A DNA stretch of 64,000 nucleotides from JAJFUB01 sp964622325. GTDB taxonomy: Bacteria > Armatimonadota > Zipacnadia > Zipacnadales > UBA11051. Shown here piece by piece: positions 62,702 to 64,000 of the stretch; the stretch's first letter is position 1, and each line of letters begins with the position of its first letter. The notes under the pieces are model-generated. The model was not told the origin of the DNA and searched no databases. It saw only the letters and a program-made list of their open reading frames with translations. A program made the translations under genes and the position numbers. The stretch is from assembly GCA_964622325.1 (NCBI GenBank), contig CAZUOJ010000006.1:12706-76705 (forward strand), given 5' to 3'.

Positions 62702-63784
62702 TCAGGGCTCCACATTCAGGCGCTTTACAAAATATGTGAGCTTTTCTTTGGCGTCCGCAGGCACTTTGACGCGAAATTCCAGTGTGTCGCTTGTGATTTG
62801 TTGCGCCGGATGAGAGGATTTGACAAGCTGCCAGTCGCCCGGAATGTGTTCCTGAATGACAAATACAACAGGCGTATGCCGCTGATTGCTCAGCTCCAAT
62901 TCATATTCTTCCTCCAGATCAAATAGCGCCAGCTTCCGATACACATCTGTGCGCACATTCACTTGATCGCTGCGCAGGCGCGTGCGCAGCACAGCTAAAT
63001 CCGGCGCTTGCCCCACATCCAGCTCTAATTTTTCGCCACGCGGGGCATAGGGCATTGTGATGTCGGTCACGAAAGTCGGCGCCGCCTCTGGAGCTGTAGC
63101 GTAAAGACGCGTCTTGCCCGCTGGCCAGGCCATTTCTTGCCGCGCCTGCCCCGCAATCACAAGCCATGTCCGCACACTATCCTTGAAGCGAGAATAATCA
63201 TATAGATAGACGATTTCATAAGGGATCTCTGTTTGGGCAAAGAGCTTTTGCTGAATGCTCTGGCCGGCAGGCAAATTGAGCTTTATTTGATGCCCCTGGG
63301 GCAGCGTTACAAGAGCTGCCGTCAGCTCCTGCTTTCCATTATTTGTCAAAAGAGCTACAGCTTCCAGATTCAGCTGCCGCCGCGCCGGATCCAGAAGCAT
63401 TGTATAGGCAATATCTGCTTGCAGATAGCTGATTTCATATTCCAGACGCAGGCGGGCCTGTGTGGGCCGTTCTGCCTGCAGCGTCCACAGCATTTGTCCC
63501 GGCTGCGGCCCCAAAAGAGCACTGACAGGACGCACATGTTCTGTCGGTTCCAGAACTTGCAGACGCACAGAAGCCGCTTCTGTTTGCAGTTTGGCCACAT
63601 CGACAAGCAGGCGATTTTCGCCCGCGCGCAACGAGGCTTGCCATTCCTGCCGCACATGCACGCCTGCCCCGCGCGTGACGAGAATCTCGGGCGGCCCGAG
63701 CGGGACAACATTGCCCACATATGTGCCCTGCGCCGCTGCCAGGGAAACGGCCGCCAGGGCTATAGCCCAGACAAAATATCGCAT
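62702..63784 (-). CDS. secreted DUF4139-like protein
   Basis: 360 residues with a clear signal peptide (MRYFVWAIALAAVSLAAAQG). The mature protein is all-beta (RLRLEYEISYLQADIAYTML, LNLEAVALLTNNGKQELTAA, EYELELSNQRHTPVVFVIQE), ending LEFRVKVPADAKEKLTYFVK. This is the C-terminal layout of DUF4139 proteins: a beta-sandwich with a 'G-D-W-x-L' segment before the last strands. The family has no defined activity and members occur in the envelope. The start is firm (GGAGGTG six bases before ATG). Its stop overlaps the rnhB reading frame start region by a few bases, suggesting co-expression. Confidence 0.8.
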   Translation of the reverse strand: MRYFVWAIALAAVSLAAAQGTYVGNVVPLGPPEILVTRGAGVHVRQEWQASLRAGENRLLVDVAKLQTEAASVRLQVLEPTEHVRPVSALLGPQPGQMLWTLQAERPTQARLRLEYEISYLQADIAYTMLLDPARRQLNLEAVALLTNNGKQELTAALVTLPQGHQIKLNLPAGQSIQQKLFAQTEIPYEIVYLYDYSRFKDSVRTWLVIAGQARQEMAWPAGKTRLYATAPEAAPTFVTDITMPYAPRGEKLELDVGQAPDLAVLRTRLRSDQVNVRTDVYRKLALFDLEEEYELELSNQRHTPVVFVIQEHIPGDWQLVKSSHPAQQITSDTLEFRVKVPADAKEKLTYFVKRLNVEP

Positions 63785-63927
63785 GCGGACACCTCCAAAT
63801 AACTTTCTTCCCGTTATTCTTGCTTAAATCCTGCTGAGGGATAACACATTTTCGTCACAAAACGCAAAAAGAACATTAAAAGCAGGGAAAGAAGCGCGTT
63901 GCGGGGCTAAGAAGACAAACAAGGGGC

Positions 63928-63999
63928 TTAATACACGGGCGTATTCCAGGCGCGATCGTATTGTTCGCGATTAGCGGATTTTACATGGCCATCCCCGTA
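63928..63999 (-). CDS. C-terminal fragment of a third prepilin-type (DUF1559-like) protein, cut by the window edge
   Basis: The minus-strand frame entering at the right edge reads YGDGHVKSANREQYD then WNTPVY and stops at 63928. The D-G-H-V-K motif is the same C-terminal mark seen at 30340 (W-D-G-H-A-K) and 46000 (V-D-G-H-V-K). Its start lies outside the window. It is followed, on its strand, by a 140-base gap before the DUF4139-like gene. Confidence 0.65.
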   Translation of the reverse strand, partial: YGDGHVKSANREQYDRAWNTPVY

Positions 64000-64000
64000 C

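Noticed and set aside
1..64000. tRNA, rRNA, CRISPR arrays, insertion sequences, attachment sites
   Set aside because: None was seen. No TTCGA-type tRNA arm with a matching acceptor, no spaced repeats and no transposase frame could be supported by reading.

Overview
The window looks like chromosomal DNA from a member of the Armatimonadota. The strongest sign is two complete prepilin-type proteins, plus the tail of a third at the right edge. They carry the G|FTLIELL cleavage site, an 'LFPVFARAREKARQ'-type continuation and a C-terminal W/V-DGH-K motif, a pattern very common in that phylum. Many secreted carbohydrate-active proteins, UroD-like and Gfo/Idh proteins and a Gram-positive-like LexA box fit the same picture. 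By eye GC is near 50%. The trinucleotide GGT/ACC is almost missing from the whole window, for example none in the 609 bp of lexA. No tRNA, rRNA, CRISPR array or intact insertion sequence was seen. A 100-N scaffold gap lies at 28199-28298.

Region by region: (1) 1-19.8 kb is mostly carbohydrate metabolism: a truncated glycosidase-like protein, a UroD-family protein, two parallel beta-helix proteins, a GH2 enzyme, a DUF4838 protein, an SDR dehydrogenase and a large secreted protein. Inside it lie a tiny 29-residue GCGCG peptide gene with its own promoter and terminator, and a two-gene operon (winged helix plus KaiC-KaiC-solute-binding-protein fusion) divergent from the GH2 gene. (2) 19.9-27.8 kb has lexA with a probable self-operator, a SpoIIE-type phosphatase, and a five-gene operon (pcm, sugar isomerase-like, PHP, CPA2 antiporter, Fsr-like MFS). 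(3) 27.8-33.6 kb has a response regulator and a sulfatase, both cut by the gap, a prepilin-type protein with a clear promoter and terminator, and an alcohol dehydrogenase-glycosidase operon behind two operator-like dyads. (4) 33.7-44.2 kb is all minus strand: ruvC-ruvA-ruvB, two glycosyltransferase-type membrane proteins, a SurA-like foldase with a stalk domain, DUF72, a D-aminoacylase and a cytidylate-kinase-like protein. (5) 44.2-53.7 kb has a GH43/GH130-like propeller enzyme, a second prepilin-type protein and a full Bat operon (DUF58, short BatD-like, BatA, BatB, TPR, BatD, TPR-SH3) without moxR. (6) 53.8-64 kb has a fusion of a DMT transporter with a HAMP sensor and a degenerate cyclase-like domain, a histidine kinase-response regulator pair, a Gfo/Idh-PIG-L cluster, rnhB, a DUF4139-like protein and the edge prepilin-type fragment.

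The strongest candidate for something undescribed is the KaiC-KaiC-SBP fusion with its winged-helix partner. I infer, but cannot show, that it is a cytoplasmic ligand-sensing ATPase controlling the divergent GH2 gene. The EamA-HAMP-pseudocyclase protein, the GCGCG mini-transcript and the GGT/ACC avoidance are the next most interesting signals.
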